A DNA stretch of 37,340 nucleotides from JAVXTH01 sp036642795 (GCA_036642795.1 JAVXTH010000015.1:1-37340), one strand, 5' to 3'. Positions 1 through 8,126 are shown, counted from the stretch's first letter. Translations and numbers: made by a program. Notes: generated by a model from the letters alone, not told the origin.

Positions 1-28
1 AAAAAAGTCATTTAATTTTCATGACTTT
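1..28 (-). terminator. Intrinsic terminator of the glycerate kinase gene
   Basis: On the minus strand, AAAGTCAT and ATGACTTT form an 8-bp stem around a 9-nt loop, followed by at least six T (the complement of the A run at 1-6). The stop codon at 12-14 lies in the loop, so the gene's last codons form one arm. Confidence 0.75.
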
Positions 29-1157
29 CTTTAAAATAACTAATTGTTTTCATAATGCCATAGGTTGCGGCTTCTAATTTGGCTGGTGCTTGACTTAGCG
101 CCTGTTCAAATGTCATAGCGCGATCTGCGATACTATAAATACCTACAAAGCCAAGTTCATATAAATCCATATATTCAAGTCCTAGAGCACCACTGATACA
201 AATGGTTGGTTTATGATAACGATTTGCTATTTCAATGATACCAGCTGGTACTTTACCATATTTTGTTTGACGATCACTTTGTCCTTCGCCTGTGATTAGT
301 AAATCACATTCTTTTATCTTTTCTTCCATATCACTATAACGAAGTAATAATTCAATTCCAGGGATCATTTGGGCATGGAGTAAGCCAATTAATACCGAAC
401 CAATTCCCCCCGCTGCGCCTCCACCTTCAAAGCCATCAATATCAATGTTTGTATAACGTAATAATTGATAGCGATAATTGGCCATGCCGCGTTCAATTTT
501 TTTGATTTGATTGGGAAACAAGCCTTTTTGTTTTCCAAAGATGGTTGTTGCTCCCTGCTCACCTAATAAATGATTTTTAACATCGCATGCGGCAATCAAT
601 TCAACCCCATCAAAGGGATGCATACGTTTAAGATCTATGTACTTAATCTTTTCTAAGGATAGTGCTTGTGACAACAATGGTTTATGATTTTCATCATAGA
701 AACGAGCTCCCAGTGCCATTAAAACACCCATCCCACCATCGTTGGTAGAGCTACCACCTAAGCCGATGATAATCTTCTTACAGCCACGCTCAACCACTGC
801 TTTGATCATCATTCCAACCCCATAACTACTAGTGAATAAAGGGGCCCGCTTGCTTCGCTCACACATGCTTAATCCGATGATATTCGCAACTTCAATGACT
901 GCCGTTTGACCATCCTCAATTAATGTAATTGGTGCTTTTATTCGATGCATATAAGCATCCAAGCAATCCACTTCCAGCATCGTCCCATGACACGTCTCAT
1001 GAAAAGCCGCTACGGTGCCCTCACCACCATCGCCAATCACATATGAAATAACGTTATGATTTATGTCTTGGTTATGGATTCCTTTTTCAATACAGGAAGC
1101 AACTTCTTTCGAGGTTAAACATCCTTTGAATGAATCACAAGCAATTACTATTTTCAT
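12..1157 (-). CDS. Glycerate 2-kinase (GarK/GlxK family)
   Basis: Phosphorylates D-glycerate with ATP, feeding it into lower glycolysis in the cytoplasm. The 381-residue product has the family's usual length and blocks: N-terminal MKIVIACDSFKG, GDGGEG at about 42-47, GLGGSSTNDGG near 132-142, a glycine-rich EGGGAAGG near 244-251, and TGEGQSDRQT near 289-298. I chose the ATG at 1157 because GTGAGGT lies just upstream and the family motif starts there. A longer frame would add eight unsupported residues. A TATAAT box (minus strand, 1189-1194) gives a leader of about 24 nt. The gene is alone and divergent from the esterase; its glycerate source is not in the window. Glycerate kinase activity is firm. 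The 2- versus 3-phosphate product follows from the family. Confidence 0.93.
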   Translation of the reverse strand: MKIVIACDSFKGCLTSKEVASCIEKGIHNQDINHNVISYVIGDGGEGTVAAFHETCHGTMLEVDCLDAYMHRIKAPITLIEDGQTAVIEVANIIGLSMCERSKRAPLFTSSYGVGMMIKAVVERGCKKIIIGLGGSSTNDGGMGVLMALGARFYDENHKPLLSQALSLEKIKYIDLKRMHPFDGVELIAACDVKNHLLGEQGATTIFGKQKGLFPNQIKKIERGMANYRYQLLRYTNIDIDGFEGGGAAGGIGSVLIGLLHAQMIPGIELLLRYSDMEEKIKECDLLITGEGQSDRQTKYGKVPAGIIEIANRYHKPTICISGALGLEYMDLYELGFVGIYSIADRAMTFEQALSQAPAKLEAATYGIMKTISYFKESHEN

Positions 1158-1263
1158 ATATGACCTCACTATTCTTACCATTTCTTATATTATAACAAAA
1201 ATTAAGTGGAATCGTACATTTTTCGTGTATTTAAAAAATGATACCCTTTCAAGATAAAAACAA

Positions 1264-1292
1264 TTGCAGTTCGCTAACAATTGCGTTATTCT
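1264..1292 (+). promoter_or_regulatory. Sigma-A-type promoter of the esterase gene
   Basis: TTGCAG (1264-1269), a 17-nt spacer and TATTCT (1287-1292). Predicted transcription start near 1299, about 20 nt before the TTG start codon. Confidence 0.5.
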
Positions 1293-1318
1293 TTATAAGA
1301 TAGAAAGAAGGCCTTGCA

Positions 1319-2080
1319 TTGATAATAAAAGATGAAGTAATAATAACACCTTGGAATGATAAACGTACCTTACATATTTATCTTCCAAATGATTACGAAA
1401 CAAGTAAGCAAGCCTATCCTGTTTTGTATATGTACGATGGTCATAATCTTTTTAATGATGAAGATGCTACGTATGGAAAAGCTTGGGGACTCAGTGATTA
1501 TTTAGATGAACAAAAACTTGCTTTGATTGTTGTTGGCATTGAATGTGATCATGAAGGAAATAATCGTATTTGTGAGTTTTCTCCTTATTCTTTTCAAACC
1601 AAGCAACTTGGCAACATCAAAGGCTATGGAGCCACCTTTATGGATTGGCTTGTCAAGGAATTAAAGCCTTATATTGATCAACACTTTCGCACGTTAAAAG
1701 GGCGCGAACATTGTGGGATTGGTGGCAGTTCAATGGGTGGATTAATGGCCCTTTATTCAATCTCAAACTACAATGAAACTTTTTCTAAAGCAGCTTGTTT
1801 ATCCTCTTTTCTAGGTGATGTAATTGATCAACTCTTACCTGATCTTCAACAAGATTTAAACTTGAACACCCGCATTTATTTAAGTTGGGGTAGTGATGAA
1901 TTTAAAAACAAAGCAAGATTAGTGAATGGCACCTCTCATAATATAAAGGTAGCCAATCAATTGATGCTTCATCATGGTCAAGTATATTTAAATTTAATTA
2001 AACATGGTGAACACAGTGAAGCTTGTTGGGAAAAAGAGATTCCAACGTTTATGAACTTTTTATACAATGAATTAAGATAA
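1319..2080 (+). CDS. Putative alpha/beta-hydrolase esterase (esterase D / Esterase_phd type)
   Basis: A 253-residue cytoplasmic hydrolase of the esterase D-like group, with no signal peptide. It starts with TTG at 1319, supported by AGAAGG at 1306-1311 and a 7-nt spacer; no ATG is suitably placed. The nucleophile elbow GGSSMGG gives Ser138. Likely partners are Asp193 in WGSDEF and His232 in GEHSEACW. VLYMYDGHNLF near 35-45 is typical of the oxyanion region. Relatives include carboxylesterases, feruloyl esterases and siderophore esterases, so the substrate cannot be named. It is a single-gene unit convergent with the EAL gene, and its last codons form one arm of its own terminator. Confidence 0.85.
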   Translation: MIIKDEVIITPWNDKRTLHIYLPNDYETSKQAYPVLYMYDGHNLFNDEDATYGKAWGLSDYLDEQKLALIVVGIECDHEGNNRICEFSPYSFQTKQLGNIKGYGATFMDWLVKELKPYIDQHFRTLKGREHCGIGGSSMGGLMALYSISNYNETFSKAACLSSFLGDVIDQLLPDLQQDLNLNTRIYLSWGSDEFKNKARLVNGTSHNIKVANQLMLHHGQVYLNLIKHGEHSEACWEKEIPTFMNFLYNELR

Positions 2081-2101
2081 TCTTATTCATTGTATTTTTT
2101 T
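2062..2101 (+). terminator. Intrinsic terminator of the esterase gene
   Basis: ATACAATGAAT (2062-2072) pairs with ATTCATTGTAT (2085-2095). AAGAT/ATCTT adds pairing inside, and seven T follow. The arms are the coding 3' ends of the esterase and, on the other strand, the EAL gene. There is no T tract on the minus strand, so it should act mainly on the esterase transcript. Confidence 0.8.
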
Positions 2102-3423
2102 AGATAGTTTAAGAATTCATCCATCGTGAGTGCTTTGGCATAATAAAAACCTTGAATCCGATCACAGCCACTTTGTTCAAGGAATGAAACTTGTTCTTTT
2201 GTTTCTACTCCTTCCATGATTGATACCATATTCAATTGTTTACACATTTGAAGAATTGCTTGAATAATCTTATGTGCTTTTTCTTGATCATGATCAAGAA
2301 AAGCTTTATCTAGTTTTAAAAGGTCAAAAGGAAAATCCTTTAATTGATTAAAGGAAGAATATCCACTACCAAAATCATCCATGGCAATCCTGAAACCTTT
2401 TTCTTTTAATTGTTTCATTCTTTGATTGAATAAAAGCGGGTGTTGAATGATCATTTGTTCATTTACTTCAATTTCAATTTGTTGAGGCTGAATTTTATAT
2501 TGTTTCAGGATTGATTCACAATTTAAAACAAAGTCTTTCTTTAATAAACTTGCTGGTGAATAATTAACAGCGAGTTTTATTTTTAAGTTTTCAGCCTTTA
2601 AAAAAGCACAAACTTTTTTAAAGACATAATCATCTAAATTACAAATCGTTCCATTCTTTTCAAACAATTCAATAAAATCAACTGGCATTAATAAACCATA
2701 AAGTGGATGTTGCCAACGAACTAAAGCTTCTCCGGCGACTACTTTATTTGTTTTGATGTCAATTTGGGGTTGAATATACACAACAAATTGGCCTTCTTTT
2801 AAACTAGCATTCATACGATGCTCAAGTTCAATTTGTCGAAGTTGACGTTGCGCCATCGCTTGATTATAAAATTCAATCGAATTAGGTCCTTGCAAGCGCG
2901 ATTGTTTTAAAGCAAACAACGCCTTTGTTTTACAGTCCAGAATAGTTACATCTGTTTCCTGCATTTGATAGACCCCTATATATAAGGATACCTCATAGCT
3001 ACTTAATGCTTTAGGATCAACCCAACGTATTGCTTCTTTTAATTCTTCACAGCGTTTACTAAGAACTGCTTTTGTACCTTTCATAAATAAACAATAGTGA
3101 TGATCTGGAGTTTGATAATAAAATTCATCTGCTTTTAAATGGAGTTCAATTTTTGTTTGAATAAAAGTAACTAAAGCTTTTTCTTCAACTTTTCCATAAA
3201 GTTCTTCAATTCCAATTAAATGATGAATTTTAAAAATGATAAAAGCATAGTTCTTATTTTCTAATGTTTTTAGTTTTAAATAAATATTATTTAAATTATT
3301 TTCTTCTTGCCCCATTGTTAAGTCGAAAGCTTTTATACTTTGATGATATTGAACCATGGCGTATAAGATAAAACAAATAAATAGGCATAATAATATAATA
3401 AGAAGCATAAGTGTAATATTCAT
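2083..3423 (-). CDS. Membrane-anchored EAL-domain c-di-GMP phosphodiesterase with degenerate GGDEF domain
   Basis: Probably hydrolyses cyclic di-GMP to pGpG at the membrane. The 446-residue protein has one N-terminal helix (about 3-25), a degenerate GGDEF-like region (about 55-190) and an EAL domain (about 205-446). Catalytic-type residues are kept: Glu232 in GEALVRW, Asn287 in VNYSP, Glu319 in EVNE, DDFGSGYSS at 349-357, Lys370, Glu404 in EGVET and Gln424 in IQGFYY. The GGDEF position reads about TPDHH, so cyclase activity is unlikely, although nucleotide sensing remains possible. The ATG at 3423 follows AGAGGG by 6 nt; an upstream TTG would add nine residues without support. A TTGACA (minus strand, 3474-3479) lies upstream with only a weak -10. 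No cyclase or c-di-GMP receptor is visible in the window. Confidence 0.9.
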   Translation of the reverse strand: MNITLMLLIILLCLFICFILYAMVQYHQSIKAFDLTMGQEENNLNNIYLKLKTLENKNYAFIIFKIHHLIGIEELYGKVEEKALVTFIQTKIELHLKADEFYYQTPDHHYCLFMKGTKAVLSKRCEELKEAIRWVDPKALSSYEVSLYIGVYQMQETDVTILDCKTKALFALKQSRLQGPNSIEFYNQAMAQRQLRQIELEHRMNASLKEGQFVVYIQPQIDIKTNKVVAGEALVRWQHPLYGLLMPVDFIELFEKNGTICNLDDYVFKKVCAFLKAENLKIKLAVNYSPASLLKKDFVLNCESILKQYKIQPQQIEIEVNEQMIIQHPLLFNQRMKQLKEKGFRIAMDDFGSGYSSFNQLKDFPFDLLKLDKAFLDHDQEKAHKIIQAILQMCKQLNMVSIMEGVETKEQVSFLEQSGCDRIQGFYYAKALTMDEFLNYLKKYNE

Positions 3424-3540
3424 TGCTTTCCCTCTTTTCAAATTGTACAATAAAGATTGTGGTTATCCTATTATGTCAATTAAGCTATCGCCTTATACAT
3501 AATATATTAATAATAGGAAACAATACTTAAAAGGAGAAGT

Positions 3541-3582
3541 GTGAATTTACGTTCTTTGTGGACAGAAATCTCATACGAGTAA
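3541..3582 (+). CDS. Possible 13-residue leader peptide upstream of hflX
   Basis: GTG start, 13 sense codons and TAA, encoding MNLRSLWTEISYE. It is preceded by AAGGAG at 3531-3536, the only strong ribosome binding site before hflX, though the 4-nt spacing is short. The stop lies 5 nt before the hflX ATG, and hflX has no good site of its own. This suggests translational coupling or a regulatory leader. Nothing shows that the peptide itself has a function. Confidence 0.45.
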   Translation: MNLRSLWTEISYE

Positions 3583-3587
3583 ATTAA

Positions 3588-4826
3588 ATGGAACATAAAA
3601 AAGAACAAGTTCTTCTCATTTATATAAAAGAAAACAAAGACAATCAACGAGCTGAGTTTATTCAATTAGCTAGAGCTGCCGATATGGAAGTGGTCGACGT
3701 AATCGATGTGTCACTACGTACCATCTCTTCTTCTACTTATTTAGGAAAAGGGAAAGTCGAAGAGATTCGCTTGCAGGTTGAAGAGCTTCATCCTGATTTG
3801 ATTATTATTTCTAAAGAGTTATCGCCACTACAAAGTCGAAATCTAGAAACCGAACTCGGTTGTATTTTAATGGACCGTACGGCATTGATTTTGGAGATAT
3901 TTTCCTCAAGAGCAACAACAAGAGAAGCAAAGTTACAAATTGAAGCGGCCCAATTACGTTTTTTACTTACTAAGTTAGTTGGTTCTACTGCTTATTTAGG
4001 AAGACAGAGTGGTGGACAAAACAAGGGAGCTGGCGAAAAAAAGTTAGAATTAAATCGCCGTGTGATCAAAAAACAAATTGCGGTATGTAGCCAACAACTA
4101 AAAGAACTCGAGAAACAAAGAAAAGTTCGTTCTTCAAGACGCCGTGATTCCCAATTACCCTTAGTATCATTAGTTGGTTATACCAATGCAGGAAAATCTA
4201 CGATTATGAATGCGATGTTATCCGAAAACCATGAAACTCAAAAACAAGTACTTGCGAAAGATATGTTATTTGCGACGTTAGATACTAGCATTCGTAAGAT
4301 TCATCACAAGCAACATGATTTCTTATTGAGTGATACCGTTGGTTTTGTATCGCAACTTCCCCATGGCTTAATTCAAGCCTTTCATTCTACCTTAGAAGAA
4401 GCAAGAGATGCTGATTTGCTTTTACAAGTCATTGATGTCAGTGATCCTTTCTATGAAGAACAAATGGAAATAGCGAAAAGTACGTTAACCGAAATCAAAG
4501 CAGATCATGTTCCAAGTATTGCGGTTTATAATAAAGCGGATCAAAGCAATCAAGTATATCCACGGATTTGTGCCAATGGTATTTATATGAGTGCAAATGA
4601 AAAAGAAAGCATGGAACTATTAATGGACCATATTTGTGACTTCTTATTTTCTGAGGTAAAAACTACGTTATTCTTACCTTATGAAGAGACTGACTTAATT
4701 AGTGAATGTCAAAATAATCCTTCCTTATATATGCTTTCTTACTTAAATGATGGCGTTAAAGTTAAACTATTATATCGCCATGAATTATCTAAGCGCTTAC
4801 ATTTATTTGTCGTCAATGAGAAATAA
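3588..4826 (+). CDS. hflX: GTPase HflX, ribosome-splitting/rescue factor
   Basis: HflX binds stalled 70S ribosomes and separates the subunits using GTP, during heat stress or antibiotic arrest. The 412-residue protein has the family's N-terminal domain (about 1-115), a linker helix region with LGRQSGGQNKGAGE (137-150) and an arginine-rich segment, and a complete G domain: GYTNAGKS (197-204), ATLDTS (229-234), DTVGF (249-253), NKAD (315-318) and SAN (335-337). The ATG at 3588 fits the family N terminus, and an in-frame TAA directly precedes it. Only a weak GAG-containing site lies upstream, so translation may depend on the leader ORF ending 5 nt earlier. It is transcribed alone and divergently from the EAL gene. 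Some Firmicutes use HflX paralogues for macrolide and lincosamide resistance; whether this is the housekeeping copy or such a paralogue cannot be told here. Confidence 0.95.
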   Translation: MEHKKEQVLLIYIKENKDNQRAEFIQLARAADMEVVDVIDVSLRTISSSTYLGKGKVEEIRLQVEELHPDLIIISKELSPLQSRNLETELGCILMDRTALILEIFSSRATTREAKLQIEAAQLRFLLTKLVGSTAYLGRQSGGQNKGAGEKKLELNRRVIKKQIAVCSQQLKELEKQRKVRSSRRRDSQLPLVSLVGYTNAGKSTIMNAMLSENHETQKQVLAKDMLFATLDTSIRKIHHKQHDFLLSDTVGFVSQLPHGLIQAFHSTLEEARDADLLLQVIDVSDPFYEEQMEIAKSTLTEIKADHVPSIAVYNKADQSNQVYPRICANGIYMSANEKESMELLMDHICDFLFSEVKTTLFLPYEETDLISECQNNPSLYMLSYLNDGVKVKLLYRHELSKRLHLFVVNEK

Positions 4827-4947
4827 TTAAAATATTTTAAGATTATATTTTGTATAAAAGTTTGTATAAGGTTGTTCCTATCGGCGATTCTGACTTTTCG
4901 CCAATGTGGAAACAGTTCCATACAATGTGTGAAATGATGTTTATCCA

Positions 4948-4976
4948 TTTACAATAGGTAGAAAGTATTATAGAAT
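4948..4976 (+). promoter_or_regulatory. Promoter of the NlpC/P60 gene
   Basis: TTTACA (4948-4953), a 17-nt spacer and TAGAAT (4971-4976). The expected start near 4983 leaves a short leader containing AAAGGAGG, ahead of the ATG at 5008. Confidence 0.5.
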
Positions 4977-5007
4977 GACAGAGTTGTAATGCAAAAGGAG
5001 GTATTTT

Positions 5008-6132
5008 ATGAACGTTTGCTCAAATCAAAAAACAAACAAAATGTTGATTGTAATCCCCGCAATGTTAATTCAAATATTAATGTCAGGGTTCACAGTCTCA
5101 GCAGAGAACACCATCCCAAGCAAGGGAATAACACCAGTTGGTAGTGAAATGGAGTTCTTTAATACAGATGTCATTACGCTTCAAGCAGGTGAAACTAAAT
5201 TTGCGAATCAATTACTTAATAGTATTTATGAGGAAGGCGTTAGTTTAACGATTAACCCAGTTGCTGAACAAGCAGTTGCCCCTAATACATTACGTTATGG
5301 TGTAGGTGACTACGAAGTAACTTTTGAAAACTTTGATCCATCTCGTGCCGGACATCAAGATATCTTCATGTATGTGCAGAGTAAAAGTAAATCAAAAATT
5401 TCTGATAACTACAAATTAAATGCAGTCGATACAAAAGATTCAAAAACACCAATTACTGGTGTCATCAGTACATATCGTTTAAATGTTAAAGTTGAAGATA
5501 CAACAAAACCTATTATTGATTTAACGGAATCCAGTGTTACGTTAGATTATGATGAAGATTTTGATGCTCATGATTATGTACTTAGATGTTATGATGAAAT
5601 CGATGGCGACTTAGATTACAGTGTTACGAGTGATGTTGATACTAAAACAGCTGGTGACTATACCGCAAAAATTAGTGCTTCTGATAAAAACGGTAATACG
5701 ACAGAACGATTAATTTATGTAAATGTTAAAGAAAAAGCAAAAGCAGCAAGTAATAACTATTATAACGCAAATGCTAATTTTGGAAGCGTGAATACAGTGG
5801 GAGCTTCAGCAAGCTCAGTTGCATCAGCAGCTTTATCCCAACTTGGTCAATATCAAGATTGTACTTCTCTTGTTTCTAGATCCTTAGCTGCAGCTGGAAT
5901 TCATTTTGGTGGATATCCTGCCGCATACTTAAGCCTTGGACCAATCGTATCTGCTTCACAAGCACAACCTGGAGATGTTATCTACTATGCAAATGGTGGA
6001 ACTGGATTTGCTCATGTTGCTATTTATGTTGGTAATGGTCAAGCTGTCCATGGTGGTTGGCACGGTGGTTGCACCGTTCTTACTTCCGCATACGTTGGAT
6101 CTGGACCAGTCTTCATCCATATTGGAGGATAA
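5008..6132 (+). CDS. Secreted NlpC/P60-type cell wall hydrolase with Ig-like domain
   Basis: Probably an exported peptidoglycan peptidase cleaving stem-peptide bonds. The 374-residue precursor has a signal peptide (about 1-32, likely cut after VSA). Residues 45-160 are an unassigned extracellular region. An Ig-like/DUF5011-type domain (about 166-241) follows, with KPIIDL, DEIDGDLDY, AGDYTAKISASDKNGN and YVNV. After an Asn/Ala-rich linker comes a C-terminal NlpC/P60 domain (about 268-374). Cys285 in YQDCTSLVSRSL and His336 in GFAHVAIYVGNG are the likely dyad, and His348 in QAVHGG could be the third residue. PGDVIYY near 321-327 is typical. The ATG has AAAGGAGG upstream. Its own promoter and terminator make it monocistronic. 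The substrate bond is inferred from the family only. Confidence 0.88.
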   Translation: MNVCSNQKTNKMLIVIPAMLIQILMSGFTVSAENTIPSKGITPVGSEMEFFNTDVITLQAGETKFANQLLNSIYEEGVSLTINPVAEQAVAPNTLRYGVGDYEVTFENFDPSRAGHQDIFMYVQSKSKSKISDNYKLNAVDTKDSKTPITGVISTYRLNVKVEDTTKPIIDLTESSVTLDYDEDFDAHDYVLRCYDEIDGDLDYSVTSDVDTKTAGDYTAKISASDKNGNTTERLIYVNVKEKAKAASNNYYNANANFGSVNTVGASASSVASAALSQLGQYQDCTSLVSRSLAAAGIHFGGYPAAYLSLGPIVSASQAQPGDVIYYANGGTGFAHVAIYVGNGQAVHGGWHGGCTVLTSAYVGSGPVFIHIGG

Positions 6133-6134
6133 TT

Positions 6135-6168
6135 AAAATGCGAAACTTTCGGGTTTCGCATTTTTTTT
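6135..6168 (+). terminator. Intrinsic terminator of the NlpC/P60 gene
   Basis: AAAATGCGAAAC (6135-6146) pairs with GTTTCGCATTTT (6153-6164) around TTTCGG, followed by T. It is a strong 12-bp stem. Confidence 0.9.
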
Positions 6169-6301
6169 ACTTCATTTGTTCTTGAACTACCCTTGATGTG
6201 TACATAAACGCTCTATAAGCACAAATAAACACTTTTAGTAGTTTGTAGTAATCAAAGACTTAAACACGTTTAAAACGCTTTTATATGATTCTTATACTAG
6301 C

Positions 6302-7813
6302 TTATTCTTTTATGCTTTCTACAAGCATAAACGCAGCATTTAAACCTTCTATTATATCTTCCATTTGGATGGTATACGCACTTTGCTTTTTAATCAAAAG
6401 ATCCCCACTTAAACCATGAAGATAAACAGCCAAAGCACTAGCTACCTCCGGCAAACAATGTTGTCCTAAAAAACCCGCTATCATCCCACATAAAATATCG
6501 CCACTTCCCCCTTTGCTAAGTGCATGGTTTCCACTTTGACTCACAAAACAATGCGCATGGCTAAATACAATCGTTGTTTCACCTTTTAAAACAAGCGTCA
6601 GCTTTGGATATGTTTTAATAAATTGATTTCCATAATAAAACAAATCTTTCTCAATGACTTCAATCTCTAGCTTCATCAAGGTTGCGAATTCTTTTAAATG
6701 CGGCGTTAAAATAATCGTAGCTTCACTCTGATTTAATAAAGGTAACAAAGATACTAATTCATATAAGGCATCCCCATCAATTACAATCTTCTTATTCTGT
6801 TTTAAAGCCACTTCTAGCATCGCTTTTGTTGCTTCACTTCTACCTAAACCATTGCCAATAAAACAAACATCATATGGGTCTAGTTTGGTTTTTAATTGCT
6901 CACTAGCAAGCATTGAAAATTCCCCATCAATATCATCTAGACCAAGACTCATCGCACTCTTTAAAAACAACGCACTACTTTGAAGTGATTTAGGAAAGGC
7001 AAGGGTTAACACACCTACCCCAACATGCAAACAACCTTCTCCTGCTAGCAACAAAGCTCCTCGCATTTGATTGCTTCCACCAATTCCAATCACTTTGCCA
7101 TAGCTTCCTTTATGGGAATGAGCGCTTCGCTTTGGTAACATTCTAGCTGCTAACTTCGCATCCATATAAGACATATGTTGGTAAGTTTCACAAATACTTG
7201 TTGGTATATGAATTTTCTTCACAACAATTTCGCCGCTCAGCTCATTTCCTGGGTACACCAATTGACCTTGAATAAGTGCAGTGAAGGATATCGTTTGACA
7301 TGCCTTAATCGCACAACCTAATACTTGGCCGCTATTTGCATCCACCCCACTTGCGATATCAATGCTTAAAGTAGGAAGCTTAGCTGCATTAATTTGTTCA
7401 ATCCAATCTGCATAAACTCCTGTTATCGGACGATTTAATCCAATACCAAAGAGGGCATCAACAATTAAATCAATGTTCTTAAAATCACTCTTCTTTAATT
7501 GTTGATGAAGGATGATTGGATGAGAAAGTTGTTTTAATTGAAACTTTGCATCTTTGCTCATTAAGCTTTCATCTTTTAAACAATAGAGTGTAACATTATA
7601 AGGATAGGTTAGTAAAAGTCGAGCTAAGGCTAATCCATCTCCCCCATTATTACCAGGACCACATACAATCATAATATTTTTAATGTGTTGCAGCTTTTGT
7701 ATTTCTTCAAGGATCGCTTTGGCAGCAAAATCCATTAAAGTAGCAGATGATAATCCCATTTCAATTGCTTCATCATCGATCCTTTTACTCTCTTCTTTAC
7801 TCATAACAAACAT
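6302..7813 (-). CDS. nnr: Bifunctional NAD(P)H-hydrate epimerase / ADP-dependent (S)-NAD(P)H-hydrate dehydratase
   Basis: Repairs damaged hydrated NADH and NADPH. The N-terminal epimerase interconverts the R and S forms and the C-terminal kinase-like domain dehydrates the S form using ADP. The 503-residue protein shows both halves. The YjeF_N domain (about 1-215) has GPGNNGGDG (52-60), DALFGIGL and IDIASGVDANSG. The NnrD domain (about 230-500) has KGSYGKVIGIGGS, GNGLGRS, VIDGDAL, ILTPHLKEFA and GGSGD (435-439, catalytic Asp439). AGGGAG precedes a GTG at 7816 and an ATG at 7813; I prefer the ATG at 8-nt spacing. A TATAAT box (minus strand, 7858-7863) lies upstream, overlapping the divergent promoter of the small membrane gene. 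Confidence 0.95.
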   Translation of the reverse strand: MFVMSKEESKRIDDEAIEMGLSSATLMDFAAKAILEEIQKLQHIKNIMIVCGPGNNGGDGLALARLLLTYPYNVTLYCLKDESLMSKDAKFQLKQLSHPIILHQQLKKSDFKNIDLIVDALFGIGLNRPITGVYADWIEQINAAKLPTLSIDIASGVDANSGQVLGCAIKACQTISFTALIQGQLVYPGNELSGEIVVKKIHIPTSICETYQHMSYMDAKLAARMLPKRSAHSHKGSYGKVIGIGGSNQMRGALLLAGEGCLHVGVGVLTLAFPKSLQSSALFLKSAMSLGLDDIDGEFSMLASEQLKTKLDPYDVCFIGNGLGRSEATKAMLEVALKQNKKIVIDGDALYELVSLLPLLNQSEATIILTPHLKEFATLMKLEIEVIEKDLFYYGNQFIKTYPKLTLVLKGETTIVFSHAHCFVSQSGNHALSKGGSGDILCGMIAGFLGQHCLPEVASALAVYLHGLSGDLLIKKQSAYTIQMEDIIEGLNAAFMLVESIKE

Positions 7814-7839
7814 CACAATCGCTCCCTTTTTTTTACCTC

Positions 7840-7867
7840 TTGTATTAATCTATATTTATTATATAAT
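7840..7867 (+). promoter_or_regulatory. Promoter of the small membrane protein gene
   Basis: TTGTAT (7840-7845), a 16-nt spacer and TATAAT (7862-7867). Start near 7874, about 45 nt before the ATG. It overlaps the presumed divergent nnr promoter. Confidence 0.55.
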
Positions 7868-7918
7868 AAGAGTAGCGAAAAGCATATACTTATAAAGAAA
7901 GAGGGAATCATCTACTAT

Positions 7919-8062
7919 ATGGACATAGACATATTATTCGTTATTGGCATCCTATTAATTTTCAATGTGAAAACCAGCCTTTTAGGAATCTTATTCATAA
8001 GCATTGCCTATCTTTTAAAAGTGCGTCCGATAACGAAGAAGAAAAAAAACACCATCAAATAA
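7919..8062 (+). CDS. Small hydrophobic membrane protein, 47 residues, unknown function
   Basis: I do not recognise this gene. The ATG at 7919 opens 47 codons ending in TAA. Residues about 4-16 and 21-34 are strongly hydrophobic (ILFVIGILLIF, then LLGILFISIAYLL), giving one or two short membrane segments. A basic tail follows (KVRPITKKKKNTIK), which by the positive-inside rule should face the cytoplasm. AAAGAGGGA lies upstream, but its spacing of about 13 nt is long. The frame has its own promoter (7840-7867) and a clean terminator (8070-8093), which argues for a real transcript. If untranslated, the transcript would be a small RNA of about 220 nt. No neighbour hints at a role. Confidence 0.6.
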   Translation: MDIDILFVIGILLIFNVKTSLLGILFISIAYLLKVRPITKKKKNTIK

Positions 8063-8069
8063 TTTCAAT

Positions 8070-8093
8070 AAGAAGCCAAGTGCTTCTTTTTTT
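8070..8093 (+). terminator. Intrinsic terminator of the small membrane protein gene
   Basis: AAGAAGC (8070-8076) pairs with GCTTCTT (8082-8088) around CAAGT, then T to about 8093. It starts eight bases after the stop codon. Confidence 0.85.
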
Positions 8094-8126
8094 CTATAAA
8101 AATATGCATTGTGAATAAATTAATTA

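Noticed and set aside
1261..1286. Repeated CAATTG as an operator upstream of the esterase
   Set aside because: Two short self-complementary hexamers are expected by chance in AT-rich DNA and overlap an ordinary promoter spacer.
2062..2101. Bidirectional terminator for both the esterase and the EAL gene
   Set aside because: The stem is shared, but the minus strand is followed by A-rich rather than T-rich sequence, so only the plus-strand direction is supported.
4860..5007. Cyclic di-AMP riboswitch upstream of a cell wall hydrolase gene
   Set aside because: Such riboswitches often precede NlpC/P60 genes, but none of the conserved GGG/AACC-type core blocks I know are present, and the likely promoter lies downstream of the hairpins.
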